Positions 9,926 through 17,902 of a stretch of 64,000 nucleotides of DNA are shown here, piece after piece. The notes beneath the pieces are model-generated. The model was not told the DNA's origin. It saw only the letters and a program-made list of their open reading frames with translations, and made no database searches. The DNA lies in assembly GCA_024230435.1 (NCBI GenBank), contig JAAERL010001167.1:62001-126000 (forward strand), given 5' to 3'. This stretch comes from Desulfobacteraceae bacterium (lineage in GTDB: Bacteria > Desulfobacterota > Desulfobacteria > Desulfobacterales > Desulfosarcinaceae). Position numbers and translations under genes: made by a program. Numbering within the stretch: position 1 is the first letter of the stretch; each line of letters begins with the position of its first letter.

Positions 9926-9955
9926 AAAATAAAATGAACGATTTTATTTTTTTTT
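9926..9955 (+). terminator. AT-rich terminator hairpin after riboswitch
   Basis: AAAATAAAAT (9926-9935) and its perfect complement ATTTTATTTT (9941-9950) flank a 5-base loop, and five more T residues follow. A 10-bp A/U stem is weak but the U-tract is long. It may be the riboswitch expression platform or simply the end of the aptamer transcript. Confidence 0.5.
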
Positions 9956-10092
9956 AATGCATCCGGACTGTATTGCATTGCAGGGCGCATGTATTAAATA
10001 AGGGATTTTTATCCATAGGCCATAGAGCACTATCATTGCTGCCAAGCCCGGAATTCGCGAGAGCCTTGTCCCTTTTCCGGCTCAACCGGTAA

Positions 10093-10264
10093 GGCGATTG
10101 GCGGAAAAGAATATACCAGATTGAGCTTCGATTTTTTTTCGTATTCAAGGCGCGCCAAAGTTTTACTGATCAGTTTGCATACTTTACGTATTCGAACCTT
10201 TGGCATAACGCAGAAGACGGGAAAAAAGACATGCAAGATGGTATATTCTTTAACAGAAATCGCC
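10093..10264 (+). mobile_element. Miniature inverted-repeat element, copy 1 (172 bp)
   Basis: Begins GGCGATTGGCGGAAAAGAAT and ends ...GAAATCGCC, with terminal inverted repeats sharing GGCGATT and AAAGAATATACCA. TAA flanks it on both sides (10090-10092 and 10265-10267), a 3-bp target duplication. An internal imperfect palindrome (CCAAAG...CTTTGG) is present. No coding capacity. This long version has about 15 extra bases in the internal palindrome compared with the 157-bp copies. Confidence 0.88.
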
Positions 10265-10379
10265 TAAAAACCCGAAATAACTTTTGTTCAATTTATTTTA
10301 TCCCCATTCTTCTATTTACATGCCTCACTGATGCTTTTTTCGCACCACAGCAAAAGACAAACCCAAGGAGGCGCATTAC

Positions 10380-11834
10380 ATGCAAGCATCAGAAACAAAG
10401 ACTTTTAATCAATCGGCAAAAGAAATGATAAAAGGCCATGCCTGGCATTCTACCGGCGATTTATTGTCATATGCAAACCCGAAAAATCCAATCTCGAAGC
10501 TTTGTCCGAATTGCGAAAAAAAATATTCAGCACGTAGATTAGTCTGCAAATCCACTCACAACAATCTAATGGAAAAACTCAGTTTTGATGATCAAAGTAA
10601 AAACAAAAGCCAAGATCAAACCGCACGTTATGACAATTGCAGCTTGCACTTAAAAAACAAGTGTATCAATGATCCGAAAATCGAGCCACTGGATGCAAAT
10701 AAAAACCAAGCGGCCCCGGTTACCAATTCAAGTACAGATACAAGCCCGGTTCCGGAAGAAGATTCAACCGAACCGGTTACACTTGAAGCCTCACAACTAA
10801 TCCCGGTTATGCATAATCAATCAAGCGGCGGCATTCAAGACCAGATAAGCGGCGATGCCGAAATACAAATGACAAGCAGGCGCAACATGGCGGCGCAAGA
10901 CCCTTTCGCAAAGCAGTGTTCCGGATCGAAAAGCGATCTGCAGCGCCGCTACCCGAACACTTTATTTTCCAAATTAAAAATAGCAGGAAGCATGTTATGT
11001 TCTAATTCGCAGACAAAAGATACCGACAAAGGAAAAGAGTATAAAATCGGGGCCTGGAGTTATTTTCTCAACCAGATTGGAGACGGGATTGTTGATGGCG
11101 TAAAAATGAATGCAATTACATTATTGAGTGTGGCAGCGGTTGCCGCCGTTCCACATATAGGGATAACTATTCTGGTCTGTACTGCATTGGTTGGCACGAT
11201 TATCGCCGTTGCCGCGTTTATTCATTCGGCGAATAAAAAGGATAATGCTGAATGGCAGGCCCGCAAACTGGCTGCTGATACGACCAAGACAACAGATGAA
11301 AAAAATGAAGTAAAAATGAAACAACGCAAAAAATACGGCCGCCAAATCGTAAAGAGCGGGTGGATGGACTTTGCCCAAAATTGTGTGCTAGGCGCTGTGA
11401 TTGCGGGCGTTGTCGCAGGCGCCGCCGCAACGGGCGCAGGAGTCGGGTTATTGATTGCCGGTGTCTTGGTTTACACCGCAATTCAGGCCGCTAACAAATT
11501 TTACGAAAACAGTGCCTGGGCAGGACTTAAGTTTAATCTGAACGAATCGGCAAAACTCAAAAACGGCCCTGACAAACCGGAAAACAATGTAAAAGATCCG
11601 GATAGTTTCGACCCTCAGGTGGATATTAAAAACACGATCAGCGCTGTTGAAATGGCCGGAAAAGCACTTTCCTGGGGCTTGACATCCTTTGGAACCTACT
11701 TTGCCGTGCTTGCCCTGATCGGCGTTTTCCCACCTGCCGGTGCAGGCGTTTTAATCATTTCACTTGTTGCAGGGGCAGCTCTTATGGTTGCTCCAAAACT
11801 TTATTTAGGCCTTCGTAACATGACGCAAAAGTGA
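10380..11834 (+). CDS. Unknown protein with hydrophobic helical C-terminal half
   Basis: 484 residues, preceded by a good AAGGAGG nine bases before the ATG. I do not recognise the family. The N-terminal half is polar, low-complexity and Asn/Ser/Gln-rich, with one CPNCEKKYSARRLVC zinc-finger-like cluster (about residues 35-50). From about 235 onward there are three Ala/Gly/Val-rich hydrophobic hairpins (about 240-280, 335-370, 430-480) separated by Lys-rich segments. No signal peptide is seen. The arrangement could suit a membrane-inserting or secreted protein. It sits alone after the riboswitch and miniature element, and its composition suggests accessory DNA. Confidence 0.6.
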   Translation: MQASETKTFNQSAKEMIKGHAWHSTGDLLSYANPKNPISKLCPNCEKKYSARRLVCKSTHNNLMEKLSFDDQSKNKSQDQTARYDNCSLHLKNKCINDPKIEPLDANKNQAAPVTNSSTDTSPVPEEDSTEPVTLEASQLIPVMHNQSSGGIQDQISGDAEIQMTSRRNMAAQDPFAKQCSGSKSDLQRRYPNTLFSKLKIAGSMLCSNSQTKDTDKGKEYKIGAWSYFLNQIGDGIVDGVKMNAITLLSVAAVAAVPHIGITILVCTALVGTIIAVAAFIHSANKKDNAEWQARKLAADTTKTTDEKNEVKMKQRKKYGRQIVKSGWMDFAQNCVLGAVIAGVVAGAAATGAGVGLLIAGVLVYTAIQAANKFYENSAWAGLKFNLNESAKLKNGPDKPENNVKDPDSFDPQVDIKNTISAVEMAGKALSWGLTSFGTYFAVLALIGVFPPAGAGVLIISLVAGAALMVAPKLYLGLRNMTQK

Positions 11835-11889
11835 CTGCTCCCGGCAATAAATTACCGGCAATTCTCGCTGAATAATCTTAAAAGCTTCA

Positions 11890-12060
11890 AACACAGTGTT
11901 ATTGGTCTGGATTTGGATTCGTTTTCACAAAGCAAAGATGGGTGCATACTCAAAGTCTTTGTCCATTGGCGCAACAGAAGAAAACGAATTCAAAAAGCCA
12001 TATAAATAAAAGGCCATATAAATAAAGACAAGCAACAGTGGCATATTCGCATCTTCCACG
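11890..12060 (+). repeat. Dispersed repeat family B, copy 2 (longest form)
   Basis: Contains GGATTCGTTTTCACAAAGC, GATGGGTGCATACTCAAAG, CCATTGGCGCAACAG, GAAAACGAATTCAAAAAGCC and GACAAGCAACAGTGGCATAT. ATTCGTTTTC and GAAAACGAAT form an internal inverted repeat. A short tandem duplication of GCCATATAAATAAA lies near 11997-12025. The 3' edge abuts the stop codon of the nucleotide-sugar dehydrogenase. Confidence 0.65.
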
Positions 12061-12064
12061 AGCC

Positions 12065-13375
12065 TTACAAGCGCCAATAGGCAATATTCAACCGTTTGGC
12101 CTCCTGTGGCTGGAAAGCGCCTTTGACATCAATGATAAGCGGCTGGCCGCCACCACAAAGAGCAGCAATGCCAACAAGCCCCATTTCCATGTATATTCGA
12201 TGCTTTACAGCTATAACAACGATATCGGCATCTTGCAGATCTTCCAAGCAAGATAACTCCAATCCGCAATGTATACGAGCCTCTTTGGAATCAGCCAAAG
12301 AATCATGAACCAGAACATTTACGCCATAATCTTTCAACTCATGAACGATATCCACAACACGGGTATTGCGCAAATCAGGAACATTCTCTTTGAAGGTAAT
12401 CCCGAGGACAGCCACTTTTGCCCCTTTCACATGCTTGCCCTGGTGAATGAGCATTTTTATGGTATGTTCGGCAATATATTTTCCCATACCGTCATTGATT
12501 CTGCGGCCCGCCAGGATCATCTCAGGATGGTAGCCCAAAGAGTCCGCTTTAAATGTCAAGTAGTAGGGATCGACACCGATACAATGCCCGCCCACAAGAC
12601 CTGGATGAAAGTTTAAAAAATTCCATTTGGTGCCAGCGGCTTTAATGACTTCATGGGTATCGATACCGATGATATCAAATATCATGGCTAATTCGTTCAT
12701 CAATGCAATGTTCAAATCACGCTGGGTATTTTCTATCACCTTGGCTGCCTCGGCCACCTTGATACTCGAAGCCTCATGGATACCAGCATGTACTACAGTT
12801 GCGTAAACAAAGCTAAGCAGCTCAACGGTGGCTTTGTCCGAGCCGGAAACAATCTTGATTATTTTATCCAGGGTATGCACTTTGTCACCGGGGTTGATTC
12901 GTTCAGGCGAATAACCAACACTAAAATCTGTGCCTAATTTCATACCCGATTCCTTTTCCAGGATTGGAACGCAAACCTCCTCGGTGGCTCCCGGATAAAC
13001 CGTAGACTCAAAAACAACGCAAGAGCCTTTCTGCATAAATCGCCCGGCTGCACCGGATGCGCTGCGTAATGGATTAAGATCGGGTATGCGATAATCATCT
13101 ATCGGGGTTGGCACCGCCACAATGATCAGCCGGCAGGCCTTCAGATCTTCTTTGGAACAAGTAAATTCAATATCGGATTTAGCAAGATCTTCATCAGTAA
13201 TCTCCAACGTCCGGTCGCGGCCTCCGGCCAATTCATCTATACGGTCCTTTTTCAAATCATATCCAACGACATCAAAATGAGCTGACAAATGAACGGCTAG
13301 GGGTAATCCTACATAACCAAGCCCCACGACGCCGATTTTATCTTTTCGCTTTTGAAGACTTTCTATCGTAACCAT
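12065..13375 (-). CDS. tviB: UDP-N-acetylhexosamine dehydrogenase (TviB/WbpO-type)
   Basis: This 436-residue NAD-dependent enzyme oxidises the C6 hydroxyl of a UDP-sugar to a carboxylate for surface polysaccharide synthesis. The Rossmann motif GVVGLGYVGLPLA (about 14-26), the VPTPID segment, GYSPERINPGD, and the catalytic cysteine motif GGHCIGVDPYYL (Cys near 267) are all present. The overall sequence resembles the Vi-antigen TviB/WbpO branch more than UDP-glucose dehydrogenase. A GGAGGAAA ribosome site precedes the ATG. It is monocistronic here, so the polysaccharide it serves is not evident. Confidence 0.85.
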   Translation of the reverse strand: MVTIESLQKRKDKIGVVGLGYVGLPLAVHLSAHFDVVGYDLKKDRIDELAGGRDRTLEITDEDLAKSDIEFTCSKEDLKACRLIIVAVPTPIDDYRIPDLNPLRSASGAAGRFMQKGSCVVFESTVYPGATEEVCVPILEKESGMKLGTDFSVGYSPERINPGDKVHTLDKIIKIVSGSDKATVELLSFVYATVVHAGIHEASSIKVAEAAKVIENTQRDLNIALMNELAMIFDIIGIDTHEVIKAAGTKWNFLNFHPGLVGGHCIGVDPYYLTFKADSLGYHPEMILAGRRINDGMGKYIAEHTIKMLIHQGKHVKGAKVAVLGITFKENVPDLRNTRVVDIVHELKDYGVNVLVHDSLADSKEARIHCGLELSCLEDLQDADIVVIAVKHRIYMEMGLVGIAALCGGGQPLIIDVKGAFQPQEAKRLNIAYWRL

Positions 13376-13480
13376 TTATGGTTTCCTCCGATGTTTTTTT
13401 TACAATTGTCAGGGTCCAAAAGGCTATCAATATTACGTAACGCTGATAATTATTCAGGGACCTGGGCAGATAATGAATCC

Positions 13481-14209
13481 TTATGAATGCTGGCGTCCGT
13501 TTGTGTTCTCAACACCGCGTAGCAAAAGCTTCCTTTCTCTTGTGGTTAAATAACGCCAGGCGCCGGGGGCAAGATCTCCCAATTTAATTTGATCCAATCG
13601 TATCCGTTTGAGCTTGCGAACCCGGTAGCCCAATTTTTTGACCATTCTCCTAATTTGCCGGTTGCGCCCCTGTTTGAGTATTATTCGGAACCGGCGGGAA
13701 GAAAATCTCCGAACTTTCGCCGGACGGGTTTTTGAGCCAAATATACTTATTCCGCCAGCCAGGCGCTTGAGATCACTATCCTCTAAGGCCCGGTCAACTT
13801 CAACGGAATACTCTTTTTCATGATTAAATGAAGGATGCGAAAGCCGGTGATGCAACCGGCCGTCATTTGTAAGCAGTAATAAACCGGTTGAATCCTTGTC
13901 CAAACGGCCTATGGGATAAATCCGCTGTGGCAGATCGATCAAGTCCAAAACTATTTTTTCACCCGGATGACTGCAGCTTGTGACATATCCCTTGGGTTTA
14001 TGCAGAGCCAGATAAATTTTCTCATTTTTTTCGCGAACCATTACGCCATCGACCTCGACCTTATCTTTTGACGGATCGATTCTGGTTCCCAAGACATCAA
14101 CAATCCTGCCGTTTACCCGGACCTTTCCGGACGTAATCAACGTTTCGCCATGGCGCCGGGAACACACGCCTGCTGATGAGAGCCATTTTTGTAAACGAAC
14201 CAGCGCCAT
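13481..14209 (-). CDS. rluB: 23S rRNA pseudouridine synthase, RsuA/RluB family
   Basis: 242 residues. An N-terminal S4 RNA-binding domain (LQKWLSSAGVCSRRHGE, about 5-60) precedes a pseudouridine synthase domain with catalytic Asp in GRLDKDSTGLLLLTNDG (about 100-116) and the C-terminal RNRQIRRM signature. RluB modifies 23S rRNA helix 80-90 uridines; RsuA or RluE/F specificity cannot be excluded by eye. Its start lies 9 bp after the argJ stop, so the two are co-transcribed. Confidence 0.87.
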   Translation of the reverse strand: MALVRLQKWLSSAGVCSRRHGETLITSGKVRVNGRIVDVLGTRIDPSKDKVEVDGVMVREKNEKIYLALHKPKGYVTSCSHPGEKIVLDLIDLPQRIYPIGRLDKDSTGLLLLTNDGRLHHRLSHPSFNHEKEYSVEVDRALEDSDLKRLAGGISIFGSKTRPAKVRRFSSRRFRIILKQGRNRQIRRMVKKLGYRVRKLKRIRLDQIKLGDLAPGAWRYLTTRERKLLLRGVENTNGRQHS

Positions 14210-14218
14210 TTTTTTTTC

Positions 14219-15406
14219 TTAACTCCTATAATCCGCATTAATCTTAACATAGTCCACTGAAAAATCAGAGGTAATCATGGTTGCCGAATACGGGCCGTCA
14301 TGCAAATCCAAGGTTACGCTAAATTCGCTGTCCTTCATTATGCGTGTCACTGTCTTTTCCGCATCAGGCCCGCAGGTCATGCCTTTTGCAGCCATCTGAA
14401 CCGAATTAAAATATAAATCGGTCTTTTCGAAATCAAATTTTACGCCCGAACGCCCAGCAGCCATCAGGATACGCCCCCAGTTTGCGTCTTGTCCAAAAAA
14501 TGCGGTCTTAACTAAGGCCGAATGCGCTATGGTATCAGCCATTTTCAACGCATCAGCTTCCGATGCCGCACCGCAAACGGTGATATCCACTACTTTGGTG
14601 ACCCCTTCCCCGTCTTTAACAAGCGCACGGGCGATATCCATTAACAAATCGTCAAGACAGGATTGAAACTGCCGTATCTGTTGTTCAGAGGTCAGATCAA
14701 CGCCCGAAGCGCCATTTGCCAAAACCGCCACCGTGTCATTGGTACTGGTATCACCATCAACGGTAATCCGATTCAACGTTTTATCAACGCTGCTTTTCAA
14801 AACAGTCTGCAACAGTTCGGGTTCAATACCGGCGTCCGTACACACAAAGCATAGCATAGTGGCCATATCCGGACGAATCATTCCAGCGCCTTTGGCAACG
14901 GCAACGAGGCAAACAGGTTGCCCGTCTATTTGAACCTGGCGTTTTTCAAGCTTTGGAACCGTGTCAGTGGTCATGATTGCACGGGCAAAACCTTCAAATC
15001 CTGCAGGTTCCAGTTTGTTAACCAGATCGGGAATCGCCTTGCGAATTTTATCCGCCGGCAACGGCGCACCGATGACACCGGTTGAGGCAGGCACAATTTC
15101 ATCAGGGCTCAATCCCAACTGACCTGCAACGGTTTCGGCGATTTCCAAAGCATCGGTCATACCTTGTGCCCCGGTGCAACAATTTGCATTGCCTGAATTT
15201 ACAATAATGGCCCTGGCTTTACCGCCTGACATGTTTTTCTTTGATAACACGACAGGCGCCGCCTTTACCAAATTGCTGGTAAAAACCCCTGCCGCCGAGG
15301 CCGGGGCTGTGGAATAAATTAATCCTAAATCTAGTCTGCCCTCAACTTTTATACCGGCTGCAAGACTCGCAGCCTTAAATCCCTTACACGATAGTGTATC
15401 ACTCAC
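14219..15406 (-). CDS. argJ: Bifunctional ornithine acetyltransferase / N-acetylglutamate synthase
   Basis: 395 residues, normal for ArgJ. It transfers acetyl from N-acetylornithine to glutamate in the cyclic arginine pathway. The autoproteolytic site is visible as KGAGMIRPDMATML, where cleavage before Thr creates the alpha and beta subunits and the nucleophile. VNSGNANCCTG and VDGDTSTNDTV are also family signatures, as is GQDANWGRILMAAGRSG. It is first in a pair with the pseudouridine synthase gene. Confidence 0.95.
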   Translation of the reverse strand: MSDTLSCKGFKAASLAAGIKVEGRLDLGLIYSTAPASAAGVFTSNLVKAAPVVLSKKNMSGGKARAIIVNSGNANCCTGAQGMTDALEIAETVAGQLGLSPDEIVPASTGVIGAPLPADKIRKAIPDLVNKLEPAGFEGFARAIMTTDTVPKLEKRQVQIDGQPVCLVAVAKGAGMIRPDMATMLCFVCTDAGIEPELLQTVLKSSVDKTLNRITVDGDTSTNDTVAVLANGASGVDLTSEQQIRQFQSCLDDLLMDIARALVKDGEGVTKVVDITVCGAASEADALKMADTIAHSALVKTAFFGQDANWGRILMAAGRSGVKFDFEKTDLYFNSVQMAAKGMTCGPDAEKTVTRIMKDSEFSVTLDLHDGPYSATMITSDFSVDYVKINADYRS

Positions 15407-15690
15407 GATGGTCCTTTCTGCAATTTTTCAGTCCTTCAAATAATAGCCTTTGCAACGCTTGTAAATGTTCTAGTTTCACAAAAAAGTCAATTTACGATTT
15501 TAGTTGCCATTGGCGCAAATTTTCATTAGAGATGCCACTAATTAGTGTGTCCATGCTGAAAATAGGCAAATTTGACCAGGATAAAGGTGTGCAAAAAAAT
15601 TTTAAAGACAGCTTCCAAGCCTCTTAGTCTATCGGACAAATTGCCCATTTCACCGAATACACACGGAATAAATGTGAGGTGAAAAGTACC
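15407..15690. other. Divergent intergenic region
   Basis: Holds fragments resembling the dispersed repeats (CCATTGGCGCAA at about 15508 for family B; ACAAATTGCCCATTTCACC near 15633 as in family C). The ribosome site GAGGTG (15675-15680) for the selenoprotein is at its end. Confidence 0.45.
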
Positions 15691-15879
15691 ATGCAAGCCA
15701 ATCGGCCGGATTTTTGCTGCCCGCAGTGCCGGGCGCAACTTGTAATGCATCGCAACTGACAACAAATTCGCTGGCGCTGCAAGTCTTGCGGCACTATGTA
15801 TTTTCTCAAGGATCTGTTGGATCAGCTCGATGATGACATGGAGATGTATCTGGGATCTGCTTTTTGTGATCGAATCTGA
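15691..15879 (+). CDS. Small dual-CxxC selenoprotein with in-frame UGA
   Basis: Reading from ATG 15691 (GAGGTG ten bases upstream) gives 62 residues with UGA at codon 23 (15757-15759) and a final TGA at 15877. Two zinc-ribbon-like pairs flank it: CPQC (residues 10-13) and CKSC (30-33). A conserved-looking acidic segment LKDLLDQLDDDMEMYLG and a CDRI C-terminus follow. Small dual-CxxC (seleno)proteins ending in CDRI are known in Desulfobacterota, as I recall. The sequence after the UGA stays coherent and folds into a SelB-type hairpin, so selenocysteine is favoured over a nonsense mutation. Function unknown, possibly redox. Confidence 0.75.
15757..15792 (+). promoter_or_regulatory. UGA recoding site with bacterial SECIS-like hairpin
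   Basis: Downstream of UGA 15757-15759, GCUGCAAGUCUUGCGGC (15776-15792) forms a 7-bp stem (one G-U pair) closed by a GUC loop at 15783-15785, about 24 nt after the UGA. This distance and the GU in the loop match the SelB-binding upper hairpin of E. coli formate dehydrogenase mRNA (GGUUGCAGGUCUGCACC). Confidence 0.65.
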
Positions 15880-16133
15880 TGCTTTGGCGAAAAAATCCAA
15901 TACACGTTGCTCCGGCAAAAGACCTATTCGGCAAAGACGTATTCCCGCATCACGATCATCCTTTGGGGATAACCCGATTCGCACTTTTGATTGTATTTTT
16001 ATGTTTAATTCCAATACATTAGCGATCTCCACAATGATTTGGCTCCCGGCCCGGTATGCCCAAAAGCGTCCTGCTTTCAACCTGTTTTCCAAGAATTTCT
16101 TTTTTGTCATCCTTTTTGTATCATGGCGGTATT
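15880..16133. other. Intergenic spacer before truA
   Basis: No credible coding sequence or terminator was seen. A long reverse-strand open frame crosses this spacer and the selenoprotein but looks like an antisense artefact. Confidence 0.4.
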
Positions 16134-16874
16134 ATGGATAATAATTTCAAATTAACCATCGAATATGACGGTACAAACTATCATGGCTGGCAACGCCAGG
16201 TAAACGAGCGCACTATCCAGAAAGAGATAGAAAAAGCGATTGAAAAAATGACCCGTGAAAAAATCATCCTGACAGCCTCCGGACGCACTGACGCCGGTGT
16301 GCATGCCATCGGCCAGGTTGCTAATTTCAAAAGCAACACACGTATCGGCGCACAAGATTTGCAAAACGGGCTTAACAGCATTCTGCCAAATGATATTGTC
16401 ATTCATAAATGTGAGGCGGTTGATCAAAACTTTCACGCACGCTACGATGCAAAAAGTAAACGCTACCGTTACACCATTATAAACCGGGCTCGTCCCAACG
16501 CTATAGGACGCCAATATGTGTGGTGGATCAAATCCCCCTTAAACATCGAAGCCATGCGGGAAGCAATACTCCTTATTCTCGGTGAACATGACTTTAAAGC
16601 TTTTGAGGGTGCAGGAAGTCCCCGGTCTCACACAGTAAGGCATATCCATCAGGCAACGTTAGAACCTGACGGTACAGGAAAGCTGCGTATTGAAATCGAA
16701 GCCAACGGATTCTTGCGTTTCATGGTTCGCAATATCGTTGGAACCCTGGCCATGGTTGGCGCCGGAAAACTTGCAGCAGATGACATTGCCCTGATTTTAA
16801 ACTCAAAAGACAGAAAATACGCCGGAGCCACTTGTCCGGCGCAGGGGTTGTGTTTGATGCAGGTTCATTACTAA
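16134..16874 (+). CDS. truA: tRNA pseudouridine(38-40) synthase
   Basis: 246 residues from the ATG at 16134; an in-frame ATG 26 codons upstream is rejected because TruA proteins begin just before the KLTIEYDGTNYHGWQRQ block. The catalytic Asp lies in GRTDAGVHA (about 51-59). Later blocks KRYRYTI and FLRFMVRNIVGTL are typical. It converts U38-U40 in tRNA anticodon stems. It appears monocistronic. Confidence 0.93.
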   Translation: MDNNFKLTIEYDGTNYHGWQRQVNERTIQKEIEKAIEKMTREKIILTASGRTDAGVHAIGQVANFKSNTRIGAQDLQNGLNSILPNDIVIHKCEAVDQNFHARYDAKSKRYRYTIINRARPNAIGRQYVWWIKSPLNIEAMREAILLILGEHDFKAFEGAGSPRSHTVRHIHQATLEPDGTGKLRIEIEANGFLRFMVRNIVGTLAMVGAGKLAADDIALILNSKDRKYAGATCPAQGLCLMQVHY

Positions 16875-17101
16875 GAAGCTATCAAATTCCTTCTCTTTGA
16901 TATTGTATCGTTGTGTATAACCGGCCGTATACTTACGTATGAAAAAAACGCCACATCGCATGACTGAAAAGCCAATCTCCTCAAGAAGCATCATTGCACT
17001 ATTTTTCAGACAAAAAATTGTTCTCTAAAATAACTTAACAATTTCAATTGAAAATCACAGTGAAAAATAGAGCATAAACAAATACCCAAAAATTATTTTC
17101 A

Positions 17102-17119
17102 GCAAATGATAATCATTGC
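17102..17119. promoter_or_regulatory. Fur-box-like palindrome
   Basis: GCAAATGATAATCATTGC contains the perfect palindrome AATGATAATCATT, the central part of the Fur consensus (GATAATGATAATCATTATC). No iron gene is adjacent; the next gene encodes a cyclic-nucleotide-binding protein 260 bp away, so the site may be fortuitous. Confidence 0.35.
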
Positions 17120-17185
17120 TTTTTGGCATCCATTTTGCAGGCCTATGTCATCATTAAAAATAGTGGGAAAGGACTACGGGACTTA

Positions 17186-17356
17186 GAATCTTCAAATATA
17201 GTGTTATTGCGCTTAAATTTGGATTCGTTTTCAACAAGCAAACATGGGTGCAACTCATTGCCTGTGCCCATTAATGCAACAGGCGAAAAAGAATTCAAAA
17301 GGCTATGCCAAAGCTGGCAAAAATGGTATATTTTCAGCTTCCAAGACCACAAATAA
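17186..17356 (+). repeat. Dispersed repeat family B, copy 3
   Basis: Shares with copy 2 the blocks GTGTTATTG, TTTGGATTCGTTTTCA, CAAGCAAA-ATGGGTGCA, GCCCATTAATGCAACAGG, GAATTCAAAAGGCTAT and CAGCTTCCAAGACC. Sequence divergence indicates an old copy. It ends just before the ribosome site of the following gene. Confidence 0.65.
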
Positions 17357-17379
17357 CTTAATCTGTGAGGTAATCATTC

Positions 17380-17874
17380 ATGCAACAATCGTCATTTTTG
17401 GAAAACAACGTCAACATGGCAGAAAACATTAAAAAAATCCCTGCATTGGAATCTTTCGAAGATCAAGAGCTCAATCAACTCCTCGAAATGAGTAAAATCC
17501 ACAAATACAAAGCAGGGGAACGCATTTTTGAGGAAGGCACCTATGACACCTGGATGTACTTTTTAATGTACGGCAGCATCAAAATCGTTAAAAAAGATAA
17601 AGAAATTGCCACATTAAAGAAAAAGGGCGAGATTTTCGGCGAAATAGGCGCAATTGAAAACTCAGCCCGTTCAGCGTCAGCCTATGCAATAACAGATACA
17701 GTCTGTCTCGCAACAGATATCTTCTATCTTGAAAAACAGTCTCAAAAAGATAAACAAAGGCTTGGTTATGTATTATATCGCTTGCTGGCGAATATTCTTG
17801 CCAGGCGCCTGAGGCGAACCACAAATGAACTTGTTCATAGCAAAAAAAGCCTGTTAAACCTCAAATTCTGGTAG
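17380..17874 (+). CDS. Stand-alone cyclic nucleotide-binding-domain protein
   Basis: 164 residues with one Crp-like beta-barrel (about 22-130): KAGERIFEEGTYDTWMYFL, then GEIFGEIGAIENSARSASAYA, the phosphate-binding-cassette position. The Arg in NSARSAS is at the usual cyclic-nucleotide-contacting spot. No helix-turn-helix or enzyme domain follows, only a basic C-terminal helix, so it may act as a sensor or through protein contacts. The ATG at 17380 has GAGG ten bases upstream; another ATG 12 codons in is possible. Confidence 0.8.
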   Translation: MQQSSFLENNVNMAENIKKIPALESFEDQELNQLLEMSKIHKYKAGERIFEEGTYDTWMYFLMYGSIKIVKKDKEIATLKKKGEIFGEIGAIENSARSASAYAITDTVCLATDIFYLEKQSQKDKQRLGYVLYRLLANILARRLRRTTNELVHSKKSLLNLKFW

Positions 17875-17902
17875 GCCGCCGAAGCTCAAAATTAATTTAT
17901 CA

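Larger units (their letters stand above)
16875..17379. other. Intergenic region with Fur-like palindrome and repeat B
   Basis: 505 bp without a gene. It contains the palindrome at 17102-17119 and family B repeat copy 3 at 17186-17356. An AT-rich stretch (17020-17100) precedes the palindrome. Confidence 0.5.

Noticed and set aside
9936-9957. Leader peptide ATG AAC GAT TTT ATT TTT TTT TAA after the riboswitch
   Set aside because: It coincides with the loop and 3' arm of an AT hairpin and has no ribosome site; more likely terminator sequence.
10093-10264. Miniature element as a tRNA or structured RNA gene
   Set aside because: No cloverleaf or tRNA consensus; terminal inverted repeats and TWA duplications show insertion instead.
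10231-10428. 65-residue forward open frame
   Set aside because: Its first part lies inside a miniature element and it overlaps the well-started gene at 10,380 in another frame.
15757-15759. UGA as a simple nonsense mutation making a pseudogene
   Set aside because: Sequence after the UGA keeps the second CxxC and a CDRI end without frameshifts, and a SECIS-like hairpin is correctly spaced, so recoding is the better explanation.
15538-16110. 190-residue reverse-strand open frame
   Set aside because: It runs antisense to the selenoprotein gene, has no ribosome site or recognisable domain, and its composition is that of a shadow frame.
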